Source of the DNA: Desulfobacterales bacterium | GTDB lineage: Bacteria > Desulfobacterota > Desulfobacteria > Desulfobacterales > JAHEIW01 | DNA length: 48,508 nucleotides | NCBI GenBank assembly: GCA_020348305.1 | Contig: CP070746.1 | Coordinates: 419,371-467,878, forward strand | Direction: 5' to 3' | In this document: positions 27,288-36,477 of the stretch, one piece after another | Position numbering within the stretch: the first letter of the stretch is position 1 | Layout of the letters: each line of letters opens with the position of its first letter | Notes under the pieces: generated by a model | The model's database searches: none | What the model was told of the DNA's origin: nothing | Seen by the model: only the letters and a program-made list of their open reading frames with translations | Position numbers and translations under genes: made by a program

Positions 27288-28234
27288 GACGAATGGGAGG
27301 TTACATCATTGTTGTTATCGCCATCTTTCTGATCCTTATCTTAAGCTCCTTTTACACGGTACGCGAATGGGAACAGGTGGTGATCACCCAGTTTGGAAAG
27401 GTTATCGGAAACCCAAAGACCGAGGCGGGACTCTATTTCAAGATCCCCTTCATCCAGGAAATCAATCGTTATGAGAAGCGGATCATGAGGTGGGATGGGG
27501 ATCCAAAAGAAATCCCCACTCGAGACAAACGCTTTATTTATGTCGACACAACTGCCCGATGGCGAATCGTGGATGCCCGAAAATTCCGTAGGGTTTTGGT
27601 CAGTTACGATCAGGCATACGCCAAACTGGATGACACGATCGACGCTGTCGTCCGAGATTATGTTTCGGCAAATCCGTTGGTGGAGCTCGTCCGAAGCACT
27701 GACTGGATGCCGACACTAAAGGAGGGAGAAGAGAAGGTCCTTTCCCCGTTCCCGGATGAGACCGCCCGAGCAACCGTCGTCTTAGGCCGGGAGAAGATCA
27801 CGCGGGCCATTCTGGCCGAGGCGTCCAAGGCCATGCCCGCCTTTGGTATGGAACTGGTCGATGTTCGCATCAAGCGGATTAACTACGTGGAACGGGTTCG
27901 TCAGAAGGTTTACGAACGGATGATATCGGAGAGAAAACGCAAGGCTGCCCAGTTTCGATCAGAGGGAGAGGGCAAGAAAGCGGCGATTCTCGGGCAGATG
28001 GAAAAAGAGCTGAAATCGATCGTATCGGGAGCCTACCGGACGGCCGAGGAGATCCGCGGAGAAGCGGATGCCGAGGCTACCAGGATCTATGGGGAAGCTT
28101 ATGGCCAAGACCCCGAATTCTATGCTTTTTTTAAGACCCTGGAGACTTACAAGGAGGCTGCCTATAAGAATGCCTCTGTGATCCTTGGAACCGATTCTGA
28201 CTATTACCGGTTCCTGAAGACGATCCCGGAATGA
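27284..28234 (+). CDS. hflC: FtsH protease modulator HflC
   Basis: HflC is the partner of HflK in the inner membrane. The 316-residue protein has an N-terminal helix (about 5-24, YIIVVIAIFLILILSSFY), the SPFH start EWEQVVITQFGKVIG, and the family C-terminal coiled part with RISERKR-type ERMISERKRKAAQFRSEGEG and YGEAYGQDPEFYAFFKTLE. It is followed by a strong terminator. Codon use matches hflK and not the surrounding genes. Confidence 0.95.
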   Translation: MRRMGGYIIVVIAIFLILILSSFYTVREWEQVVITQFGKVIGNPKTEAGLYFKIPFIQEINRYEKRIMRWDGDPKEIPTRDKRFIYVDTTARWRIVDARKFRRVLVSYDQAYAKLDDTIDAVVRDYVSANPLVELVRSTDWMPTLKEGEEKVLSPFPDETARATVVLGREKITRAILAEASKAMPAFGMELVDVRIKRINYVERVRQKVYERMISERKRKAAQFRSEGEGKKAAILGQMEKELKSIVSGAYRTAEEIRGEADAEATRIYGEAYGQDPEFYAFFKTLETYKEAAYKNASVILGTDSDYYRFLKTIPE

Positions 28235-28271
28235 GCCTGATTCGTTTCGTTGATTAATCAGGTGGTTGGTT

Positions 28272-28308
28272 AAAAAAACACCGGAGCGAGGTCGCTCCGG
28301 TGTTTTTT
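28272..28308 (+). terminator. Strong intrinsic terminator after hflC
   Basis: A 12-bp perfect GC-rich stem (28278-28289 with 28292-28303; ACACCGGAGCGA arm) is followed by a T-run to 28308 and preceded by an A-run from 28272. It would end transcription from hflC and, from the other side, from the small COX24-type gene. Confidence 0.92.
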
Positions 28309-28334
28309 GGGTAAAGAAATGACTTTCGGTAACA

Positions 28335-28433
28335 TTATTTACCCTTCCTTCTCTGATGGCGTGTCTTGGCCAACAGCTTTCGATGTTTGTGCCTTCTCAT
28401 TTTTTTTCTGCGTTTTTTAACAACACTGCCCAA
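28335..28433 (-). CDS. COX24/AURKAIP1-domain small basic protein, 32 residues
   Basis: This gene is very short and starts with TTG. The product is MGSVVKKRRKKMRRHKHRKL followed by LAKTRHQRRKGK, 32 residues in all. It is extremely basic and matches the small AURKAIP1/COX24-domain proteins annotated in many bacteria, which share the KKRRKKMxxHKxRK pattern with mitochondrial ribosomal protein mS38. An AGGAGGT ribosome binding site lies six bases upstream of the TTG. The only nearby ATG (28438) is in another frame and stops after 13 codons. A ribosome-associated role is inferred from the mitochondrial relatives. Confidence 0.85.
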   Translation of the reverse strand: MGSVVKKRRKKMRRHKHRKLLAKTRHQRRKGK

Positions 28434-28527
28434 CTCATCACCTCCTTTATAGTATAGTTTTGATGAATACTCGTAAATTTTTTTCTAACACACTTAAAAA
28501 GTCTATGTCCACACTTTTTTAACGCTT

Positions 28528-29061
28528 ATGATTGACTTGGATACAGGCGCGTGTAATTATAAATCTGTGGATAGTACAACTTTGGTAAACAGCTTGGGAA
28601 TCGGCGGGACAATTTTTGCCGGCTTCGTTGTGTTATGGTTTTTGCGAACTTATTTTAGACGAAGGATGACGAAGAATCCATCCAACTCTATGTTAGTATC
28701 ACCGCAAAAGACATCTTGGGGAGAAAAACGCCAGCATCCGAGATTGGCTGTCTCTTGGCCGGCGCAAATGGAAACTTCACAGGGACCTATGCGTGTACAA
28801 TTAAAAGATATCAGTCTTGGTGGCGCATTTGTTGTGTGTCAGAATCCGCTGCCTTTGACAGAACAATTTCATATAACAATCAGCGCACCAAGCCAAGAAC
28901 CATTTAGGCTGAACGCCGAAGTGGTGTGGTCAAATATCAATGTCCCTGAAGATAACGTCATAAATCGTGGAATGGGGATCAGATTCATCCAAAACACAGA
29001 TGAGAATCGTAACCGTCTAAAACATGTCATTATGTCTCATCTTGAAGAAAAGATGGAATAA
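28528..29061 (+). CDS. Membrane-anchored PilZ-domain protein
   Basis: The 177-residue protein has one N-terminal transmembrane helix (about 20-42) and a cytoplasmic PilZ domain. The two cyclic di-GMP binding motifs are intact: RxxxR as RQHPR at 68-72 and (D/N)xSxxG as DISLGG at 94-99. It therefore probably binds cyclic di-GMP. The ATG at 28528 has no clear ribosome binding site. It is isolated from the pilus genes by about 5 kb but shares the likely signal with the riboswitch at 42606-42688. Confidence 0.85.
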   Translation: MIDLDTGACNYKSVDSTTLVNSLGIGGTIFAGFVVLWFLRTYFRRRMTKNPSNSMLVSPQKTSWGEKRQHPRLAVSWPAQMETSQGPMRVQLKDISLGGAFVVCQNPLPLTEQFHITISAPSQEPFRLNAEVVWSNINVPEDNVINRGMGIRFIQNTDENRNRLKHVIMSHLEEKME

Positions 29062-29134
29062 ATATAAGGCAGCCCGCCCAGCAGCTAAAACCTCTAACGT
29101 CTGTAAATGATCTGAACTACTGAAATGAATTGTC

Positions 29135-29674
29135 ATGGAGCAACTGCAAAAATTCACTAAAGATCAGATTAAAATCGTTACGAATGCCGTAGCCATTGCT
29201 GAAGAACTGGTCAGCAACCACTATAAAATGTCTGCCAGCGAATGGCTTCGTCCGAGGTACGACGTCAAGACGTTAGTCGATCTAACCCCGGAGGAAATTG
29301 TGTACGGCCCTTTTGCACAAATCGTTCGCTATGAAGCCCATCGAAAAGATACGTCTCTGGGATCTTCAATCTATGATTTCTATAAAATTTGCCTTCAGGA
29401 TCATGCCATTGATGCGGCGTTGCAAGCGTCACCGCCGATGAGACTATTTCCATTTTCCATTTATATTATCACGCATGAGTTAATTCATATTGTTCGGTTC
29501 AGTAAATTTTTGCAAAGTTTTGAGGCTTCTCCTGAGGCTCGGATGAAAGAGGAAAAGCGCGTGCACAGTAAAACCCGCAAAATTCTTAGCGATGTTCGTG
29601 TTGCAGGAATTTCAGATGTTCTCAAGTTTTATAGAAATTGGCGCATGCCATATGAGGAATTACAACAGGTTTAG
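29135..29674 (+). CDS. Uncharacterised protein with HExxH metalloprotease-like motif
   Basis: I do not recognise this 179-residue protein. It has no signal peptide or membrane helix. The segment FSIYIITHELIHIVRFSKF contains HELIH (His114, Glu115, His118), a zincin zinc-binding motif, placed in a predicted helix as expected. A third ligand could be Glu139 or Glu140 in MKEEKRVHSKTRK, about 21 residues later. It follows the PilZ gene by 73 bases on the same strand. Proteolytic activity is not established. Confidence 0.7.
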   Translation: MEQLQKFTKDQIKIVTNAVAIAEELVSNHYKMSASEWLRPRYDVKTLVDLTPEEIVYGPFAQIVRYEAHRKDTSLGSSIYDFYKICLQDHAIDAALQASPPMRLFPFSIYIITHELIHIVRFSKFLQSFEASPEARMKEEKRVHSKTRKILSDVRVAGISDVLKFYRNWRMPYEELQQV

Positions 29675-29839
29675 ACCAATAAACCCTAACGCGCCTGAGC
29701 CGGTATCAAAGAGGTTTTGTTTAGTGATTAACAGTTCTTGACAACACCTTAGCGCTACCTATATTTAGGCAAACTTAATTTATCAAGATGATGCAAGCCT
29801 AATGGTTGCACGAGGGTAAAAACGGGAGGTTCATGTACA

Positions 29840-30124
29840 ATGCCAATTTATGAGTATGAATGCGCAAAATGCGGAAGGATCGAAGAAGTATTACAAAAAT
29901 TTTCCGACAAACCGCTCAAAAAATGCAGGCACTGTTCCGGCAAACTCCATAAGCTCGTCTCCCATAGCACCTTTCACCTTAAGGGCAATGGTTGGTATGT
30001 GACCGACTATGCCGACAAATCAAAAGCTTCATCAACAGCATCAAAAGAGAGCAAAACGAGCTCTTCAACAGACTCATCATCGGCAACATCCGATAAGAAA
30101 ACCGTGAAAAAATCAACCGCTTAG
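29840..30124 (+). CDS. FmdB-type zinc ribbon protein
   Basis: The 94-residue protein starts MPIYEYECAKCGRIEEVLQ, the FmdB/putative regulatory zinc ribbon signature, with the second Cys pair in KKCRHCSGKL. After the ribbon (about residue 52) comes a Ser/Thr/Lys-rich low-complexity tail. GGGAGGT lies nine bases before the ATG. The function of FmdB proteins is poorly defined. Confidence 0.88.
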   Translation: MPIYEYECAKCGRIEEVLQKFSDKPLKKCRHCSGKLHKLVSHSTFHLKGNGWYVTDYADKSKASSTASKESKTSSSTDSSSATSDKKTVKKSTA

Positions 30125-30325
30125 CTTGCCACTTGTAATCATTTCCCGAAGCTTTTCAACATTTATCGTGGTTATCGGAATTTTGTACTCAAAAAATTCC
30201 CTCTGGTCGCTCACTGAAAAACGCTGAGGTCAATCACAGCATGTCCGTGGCAATCACTAAAAAATGGAGTATTTCTTTTTTCAAGAAAAAACTTAAATTG
30301 ATCAAAAAAATTTATGTGCTATGAC

Positions 30326-30353
30326 TTTACAAATATAAATGTGTGATTATAGT
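30326..30353 (+). promoter_or_regulatory. Candidate sigma70 promoter of groESL
   Basis: In the 430-bp gap before groES, TTTACA (30326-30331) and TATAGT (30348-30353) are 16 bases apart. The predicted leader is about 195 bases and includes the hairpin at 30448-30468. I saw no CIRCE operator and no good sigma32 promoter. The first 200 bases of the gap (30125-30325) hold nothing I can name. Confidence 0.45.
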
Positions 30354-30432
30354 TTCAACAAATAAATCGCACGCCAATACTTTCCAAATTTTCAAAAGCT
30401 TACACACATATAATTTACAATTTAAACTGCGA

Positions 30433-30468
30433 AGGGGGGTGAAAAAAAGCCCCGAGGTGAGAGGGGCT
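30433..30468 (+). promoter_or_regulatory. Hairpin with alternative pairing in the groES leader
   Basis: AGCCCC (30448-30453) can pair with GGGGCT (30463-30468) over a 9-base loop. The same CCCC can pair instead with the upstream G-run at 30433-30439. The two folds exclude each other. There is no U-run, so it is not an intrinsic terminator. Confidence 0.4.
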
Positions 30469-30554
30469 ATTTGGGTAGATGTTTGGTAATTTGCAAAACA
30501 CTCAAGGTATCAGATTTATAACTATCAGTAATATGTAAAAGGAGAATTTTTATC

Positions 30555-30842
30555 ATGAAACTCAGACCATTACAGGACCGAATCTTAGTTCAACGTGTTG
30601 AAGAAGAAGAACGTACAAAAGGCGGAATTATCATCCCCGATACAGCCAAAGAAAAACCGGCTGAAGGAAAAGTCTTTGCCGTCGGCAATGGAAAAATCGC
30701 CGAAGACGGAAAAAGGATTAAGCTGGAAGTCAAAAAAGGTGACCGGATACTATTTGGCAAGTATTCTGGTACTGAGGTGAAAATCGAGGGTGAAGAATAT
30801 TTGATCATGCGCGAAGATGACGTGCTTGGCATCATCGAATAA
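30555..30842 (+). CDS. groES: Co-chaperonin GroES
   Basis: GroES caps the GroEL chamber as a heptamer. The 95-residue protein has the family start [19 protein letters not shown], the mobile loop region [15 protein letters not shown], and ends [22 protein letters not shown] lies upstream of the ATG. groEL follows after 24 bases. Confidence 0.97.
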   Translation: MKLRPLQDRILVQRVEEEERTKGGIIIPDTAKEKPAEGKVFAVGNGKIAEDGKRIKLEVKKGDRILFGKYSGTEVKIEGEEYLIMREDDVLGIIE

Positions 30843-30848
30843 CAATAA

Positions 30849-32507
<1,659 letters not shown>

Positions 32508-32530
32508 ATTCATCTGTTCAGTTTCAATCA

Positions 32531-32577
32531 AAAAAAAGCCTTTATGGCATTCAAGGATGCCATGAGGGCTTTTTTTC
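32531..32577 (+). terminator. Intrinsic terminator of groESL
   Basis: An interrupted stem (AAAAAAAGCC with GGCTTTTTTT outside, ATGGCAT with ATGCCAT inside, loop TCAAGG) ends in a run of seven T. It lies directly after groEL. The rest of the 304-bp gap holds the promoter of the next gene and no coding region. Confidence 0.88.
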
Positions 32578-32718
32578 TGGTCGAGAAAAAAGAGCCCTCG
32601 CGCGCCCAGTACCTTACGATGGTCTGTTTTTTCGGAACGGAATTATAAGAATCACTATAACCATCGAAAAATGATCAATTTGAATTTGCAAGACAATTGC
32701 CGGAACGAATTGAAAAAC

Positions 32719-32747
32719 TTGACAAATCAACCATAAACAGGTAATTT
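32719..32747 (+). promoter_or_regulatory. Candidate sigma70 promoter of the LysM gene
   Basis: A perfect TTGACA (32719-32724) and TAATTT (32742-32747) are separated by 17 bases. The predicted start is about 58 bases upstream of the ATG at 32812. Confidence 0.6.
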
Positions 32748-32811
32748 TATAAGAGTAAATTACTATTTATTCTCAATTACCACATAAAGGATAAAGGAAT
32801 CGAGGCATCAA

Positions 32812-33879
32812 ATGAATAGGATAACTTACTTGCTCGTTGTAATTTGCTTATCCATTTTTATTGCTGCTCCGCTGACAAGCAACTGCTCGGCATGGGCAGC
32901 TGAAAATGAAACAGGTGCAGGCCCGGCTGTTGTTGAACACGAAACCGGATTTTATTATACCGTTCAAAAAGGCGACACGCTTTGGGATCTTTCCCAACGT
33001 TTTTCCAATTCACCCTGGCAGTGGCCGGAACTCTGGAGAGAGAACCGTCAAATCGCGAATCCACACCGTATCTATCCGGGGGAACGAATCCGTCTTTACC
33101 GGCGCAAAGGCGCTCACAGATTTGGAGAGATCAACAAAGGTTCTCTGCCAAAAGAGTCACTACCACTAGAAGAAGAGTCACTGCCACTAGAATCTGTGAA
33201 ATTTTATTACGTCGCCATTGACCAGGTAGGTTTTATTCGCAAAGAGCCTGTTAAGCCTTATGGAACAATCTACAAGGTAAGAAAAGAAAAAGAGATGATC
33301 TATGAGGGTGATGTGGTCTATATTAAACCTGAAGACAATATCTCACTTGCTCCGGGTAATCGATATACAATCTATCGAACGTTAAAGCCGATAAAATATA
33401 AAAAGACCAATGCCTACATCGGCATTCAGCATTATCTGACCGGGGTGGTAGAAATTATTCAGCAGGAGAACCAATTTGCGATTGCCAAGGTTATGCGATC
33501 CTACCGGCCTATTAAAATCAACGATCTGATAATGCCGTACAATCGACGCTTGCCTCACATTACTCTGCAAAAGAGCCAAAAGGGACTGGAAGGCCAGATT
33601 ATTGAAGGTGAAGAGCATCAGGCGATGATTGGCGATAGGGTCATTGCATTCATCGATAAGGGCCAACAGGATGGGGTTAAACCCGGCCAATTTTACAATC
33701 TATATTATGAGGACGAGCATCGCGTTAAAACGGGATCCGGGAATAAGGTTGTATTTACGCCTGTGGACTTTGGTGAGTTCCTCGTCATTCACATCGAAAA
33801 GAGCACTGCAACCGTTTTAATCACTCGAACTGAAAAGGAGTTTGAAGGGGGAACAAAGATTCGTACTCCAGGGCAGTGA
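32812..33879 (+). CDS. Secreted LysM-domain protein
   Basis: The 355-residue precursor has a signal peptide (about 1-30) and one LysM domain at about 48-96 (YYTVQKGDTLWDLSQRF...ANPHRIYPGERIRLY), which binds peptidoglycan. A short duplicated ESLPLE stretch follows, then about 230 residues without a recognised domain (VFYVAI-like strand-rich region, IAFIDKGQQDGVKPGQFY). It is expected to be periplasmic. It converges on the pilX of set 1, with 32 bases between stops. Similar LysM proteins often lie near pilus or secretion genes, but no role is shown here. Confidence 0.82.
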   Translation: MNRITYLLVVICLSIFIAAPLTSNCSAWAAENETGAGPAVVEHETGFYYTVQKGDTLWDLSQRFSNSPWQWPELWRENRQIANPHRIYPGERIRLYRRKGAHRFGEINKGSLPKESLPLEEESLPLESVKFYYVAIDQVGFIRKEPVKPYGTIYKVRKEKEMIYEGDVVYIKPEDNISLAPGNRYTIYRTLKPIKYKKTNAYIGIQHYLTGVVEIIQQENQFAIAKVMRSYRPIKINDLIMPYNRRLPHITLQKSQKGLEGQIIEGEEHQAMIGDRVIAFIDKGQQDGVKPGQFYNLYYEDEHRVKTGSGNKVVFTPVDFGEFLVIHIEKSTATVLITRTEKEFEGGTKIRTPGQ

Positions 33880-33911
33880 ACATCAATGACCTAATATCAA
33901 AGTAAAGGGCT

Positions 33912-34523
33912 TTAATTATACCCAGTTGCATAAATCTTCGACAAATTAACCTGAATTTCTGCGGTTGAATTATTAAGGTGCGCTCGTTTGGCATTTGAGG
34001 TTACATCGAAATAATGCCGTTGGTATTTGGCACCGCTACCCGGAACCGGTGCCGTTTCGTTCGGCAGATGTGCAATCTCATAAAAATACTGAATATCATA
34101 GATGCTGTTGAAGGCGGTTTCGCCGGCTTCATCGATAGTGCCGTCATTGTCATTATCAATACCATCCGGTGGAAGTGTGCTGTCGGGATTTAATGCATTA
34201 AAGTCCGGATCCGGAGGCGCTCCGCCATAGGCGATGTCGTTAATACCTGCATTCCAACTGAAGTTTTTCACAACGCTTCCTGCAGTGTTTTTCCACGCAG
34301 GCACACCGGCTTGACTCTCTAAAAACATGGCTGCATCCTTCCAGCCGCTGTCTGCCACATAAAAATCCAACTGATTATCTTGGCTGTTGGTGGCAATTCG
34401 CACTTCAATATTGCTTGTGTTGGTACTGGAGATTCCGAGAATAGTGAGCAATGCCAGAATAATCAGAGCCACAAGGATGACCGAACCCTTCTCATTATGA
34501 AATGATGAAATCATTTTCGACAT
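33912..34523 (-). CDS. PilX-like minor pilin, set 1
   Basis: The 203-residue protein has a short basic leader and one N-terminal hydrophobic helix: NEKGSVILVALIILALLTILGI, followed by TNTSNIEVRIATNSQDNQLDFYVADSG, the PilX N-terminal pattern. The globular part carries an Asp-rich loop, DGIDNDNDGTIDEAGET, that looks like a calcium-binding site and also occurs in the neighbouring PilV. It is the last gene of set 1 and has no pilY1 after it. Confidence 0.8.
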   Translation of the reverse strand: MSKMISSFHNEKGSVILVALIILALLTILGISSTNTSNIEVRIATNSQDNQLDFYVADSGWKDAAMFLESQAGVPAWKNTAGSVVKNFSWNAGINDIAYGGAPPDPDFNALNPDSTLPPDGIDNDNDGTIDEAGETAFNSIYDIQYFYEIAHLPNETAPVPGSGAKYQRHYFDVTSNAKRAHLNNSTAEIQVNLSKIYATGYN

Positions 34524-34588
34524 TGGATTTCCTTTCCACCCTTATTGTAAATTTCAGTTTTCCCTAAAATTATTCGCTGATTTAATTC

Positions 34589-35056
34589 TTACCAGTTTGC
34601 TTTGAAAAAATCGATGTTGATTGTCCTTTGATCACCGCTATTTACCGTTGAGGTTAGGGTAACTCGAACGGATTTGATATTCTGAGCCCAGAGCGAATTT
34701 TGCCAAACTTGCCAGCTTATTGTGAGATGGCCGGTCTCCCCGCCTTCATCAACCACTCCGTCCCCATCATTGTCAATTCCATCGCCATCTTGTGCAGGCG
34801 TAAAAGGAGAACCTGCCGGATCTAAATTAGCATCATCATACGACAGTGCTAAAAGCTCTTCCACCTTATCCATCGCGGCCGTGTAATTTTCGGTTAGTCC
34901 TCTGGCCAACGCATTGCCGCTGGTGGCGGTAACTTGCATGCTGAAAATAGCCAGTATGCCAACGGCGAACACCGCCATGGCAATCAGCACTTCGATAAGC
35001 GTATAGCCCTGAGCATTTATCTCGTTTTTGGTTTTCATTTCAATCCGCTGATACAT
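34589..35056 (-). CDS. PilV-like prepilin, set 1
   Basis: The 155-residue protein has a type III (prepilin) signal with cleavage expected in AQG/YTLIEVLIAMAVFAVGIL, Glu5 of the mature protein present. A GAGGT ribosome binding site eight bases before the ATG at 35056 supports that start over the ATG at 35038. The C-terminal part contains the Asp-rich loop DGDGIDNDGDGVVDEGGET. Minor pilins of this class prime pilus assembly and sit near the tip. Confidence 0.85.
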   Translation of the reverse strand: MYQRIEMKTKNEINAQGYTLIEVLIAMAVFAVGILAIFSMQVTATSGNALARGLTENYTAAMDKVEELLALSYDDANLDPAGSPFTPAQDGDGIDNDGDGVVDEGGETGHLTISWQVWQNSLWAQNIKSVRVTLTSTVNSGDQRTINIDFFKANW

Positions 35057-35093
35057 TTTCGATTACCTCAATGTATGTCCCTGATTATGAAAT

Positions 35094-35756
35094 TCAGAGA
35101 TTACGGCACCGCACTTGTACGGTTAACCGCTGAGCGTTTTTAGCGACTGCGCGAGTGTACATCTCATCCACCGTACGAGCTTCGATGGTGATTTGAACCG
35201 ATCGGATATCTGCCGGTGTTGGTGGATTCCCCAGGGCACTGTTATCTGAATCGAGATAAACAAAATTAAGCGAGGCAATGTTTTGGGCGATAGGCTCCCA
35301 ATTCCAGTCCCCCGCAGTATCGGGGTCCTCTCTCCAGACCTCCAAATTATTGTTGTTCAACCGGTAGGCAATCAGCTCGGAATCGTTAATATCGATAACT
35401 CCGTCGTCATCATTATCGATGGTAAACGCAATACTATTGGCTCCGGTGATTGCCCCTGAGGTTTCTCCAAAATCATCATCATAGTCCGTAGCAAAGTCCG
35501 CCACAAATCCCGCACCGTCGCCAAATCCGGCCATACGGATCGAGCGTTGCATAAAATACATGGCTCCTCTGAGATTTTGCTGAATATCCACCACTGCCTG
35601 CTGGGTAACATGGGTTCTCAACTGGGCCTGATAGGCGGCATAAATGCCGGCCAAAAGGATGGCCGCTACGACCATGGTGACCATCAGCTCGACTAGCGTA
35701 AAACCGTTTTTTTGGGTTGATTCGGCTATTGTTTTTTTACTTCTTTTTGGCATCAT
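35094..35756 (-). CDS. PilW-like prepilin, set 1
   Basis: The 220-residue protein has the prepilin motif NG/FTLVELMVTMVVAAILLAG after a 17-residue basic leader, and the PilW feature RGAMYFMQRSIRMAGFG. An Asp-rich turn, DNDDDGVIDIND, lies where the other two PilW proteins of the window have similar turns. In set 1 pilW precedes pilV, the reverse of sets 2 and 3. Confidence 0.85.
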   Translation of the reverse strand: MMPKRSKKTIAESTQKNGFTLVELMVTMVVAAILLAGIYAAYQAQLRTHVTQQAVVDIQQNLRGAMYFMQRSIRMAGFGDGAGFVADFATDYDDDFGETSGAITGANSIAFTIDNDDDGVIDINDSELIAYRLNNNNLEVWREDPDTAGDWNWEPIAQNIASLNFVYLDSDNSALGNPPTPADIRSVQITIEARTVDEMYTRAVAKNAQRLTVQVRCRNL

Positions 35757-35813
35757 ATTCTTTTACCAAATCCAAAATGTTTTCTATTTCAAATGTATGT
35801 ATTCTCTTTAAGG

Positions 35814-36311
35814 CTATTGAATCGAAGCATTACCGGCTAAAGTCAATCCAACGACGCAGTTATCCTTTTTATTCGTTAAGGTAATGCTACCGGCGGTTGG
35901 GTCGTCATCCGTTCCGATGGGAAACCCCTGGCTGTCAAATCGAAAACTCCGAGGACCTCCAAATGTCACGCCGGCAACGGTTATGCCGGCCGGCATCGTA
36001 CGCGTGAGAATGGTTCGTTCGGTGCCATTTAAGATAGCATCATCTCGATTTCCAACGCCGGTTCCATCGTCTAACCATACTCTATAAGTTACATTATCGG
36101 CTAGAAACTCAATACCGACACTCACACGGTTTCGGACAGCCGTGAGTCGTGCAGATTCGACCGTAGAAAGTACATCCCTGGCAGCAGCCCCTAGCTTGCG
36201 CTTGGGAATCCATCCAACTAAGTTGGGCACGGCAATCGCACTGAGTATGGCGACGATGGCAATAGCCACCACAAGCTCCATTATTGTAAATCCCGATTTT
36301 TTACATCTCAT
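35814..36311 (-). CDS. FimT/GspH-type pseudopilin, set 1
   Basis: The 165-residue protein starts MRCKKSGFTIMELVVAIAIV, a prepilin signal with the conserved mature Glu5, followed by SAIAVPNLVGW and the GspH/FimT core (LSTVESARLTAVRNRVSVGI...YRVWLDDGTG). CAGGAG lies upstream of the ATG. It is the first gene of set 1 and sits below a sigma54 promoter and a GTAGATCTAC palindrome. Confidence 0.87.
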   Translation of the reverse strand: MRCKKSGFTIMELVVAIAIVAILSAIAVPNLVGWIPKRKLGAAARDVLSTVESARLTAVRNRVSVGIEFLADNVTYRVWLDDGTGVGNRDDAILNGTERTILTRTMPAGITVAGVTFGGPRSFRFDSQGFPIGTDDDPTAGSITLTNKKDNCVVGLTLAGNASIQ

Positions 36312-36327
36312 TTCTATCTCCTGCCCG

Positions 36328-36337
36328 GTAGATCTAC
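36328..36337. promoter_or_regulatory. GTAGATCTAC palindrome ahead of fimT set 1
   Basis: A perfect palindrome (12 bp if the flanking G and C are included) lies 16 bases before the fimT start codon, next to the ribosome binding site. The same 10 bp, also preceded by GG on the coding strand, lies 11 bases before fimT of set 2 (42558-42567). Confidence 0.5.
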
Positions 36338-36461
36338 CCTACGCCTACTGCAAACCTTATGCCATATCGCCCTGCATTTAAATCAAATCCACCCCAAAGA
36401 TGCTTTGCTCAATTTTAATAATGATATCAGATGCCTAAAAAAAATTTACACATAAATTGAA

Positions 36462-36477
36462 AGCAAAATTTGTGCCA
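36462..36477 (-). promoter_or_regulatory. Sigma54 (RpoN) promoter of pilin set 1
   Basis: The minus strand reads TGGCACAAATTTTGCT, a full match to the -24/-12 consensus TGGCAC-N5-TTGCW. The GC of the -12 element gives a predicted leader of about 140 bases before fimT. The remainder of this 333-bp gap is AT-rich and contains no gene. An enhancer-binding activator would be required; none is encoded in the window. Confidence 0.75.

Noticed and set aside
28449..28477. Sigma70-like boxes for the small COX24-type gene
   Set aside because: TTTACG and TACTAT are well spaced, but the predicted start would fall inside the ribosome binding site.
29833..29853. Six-codon leader peptide overlapping the fmdB start
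   Set aside because: It is a chance ATG seven bases before the real start; there is no sign of conserved or regulatory content.
30125..30554. CIRCE operator or sigma32 promoter before groES
   Set aside because: I found no TTAGCACTC-N9-GAGTGCTAA-like inverted repeat and no convincing CTTGAA/CCCCAT pair.
36312..36460. Second GEMM riboswitch ahead of pilin set 1
   Set aside because: The leader has GAGCAAAGCAUC-like fragments but no P1 pairing, no GNRA-capped P2 and no GACGnAA strand.
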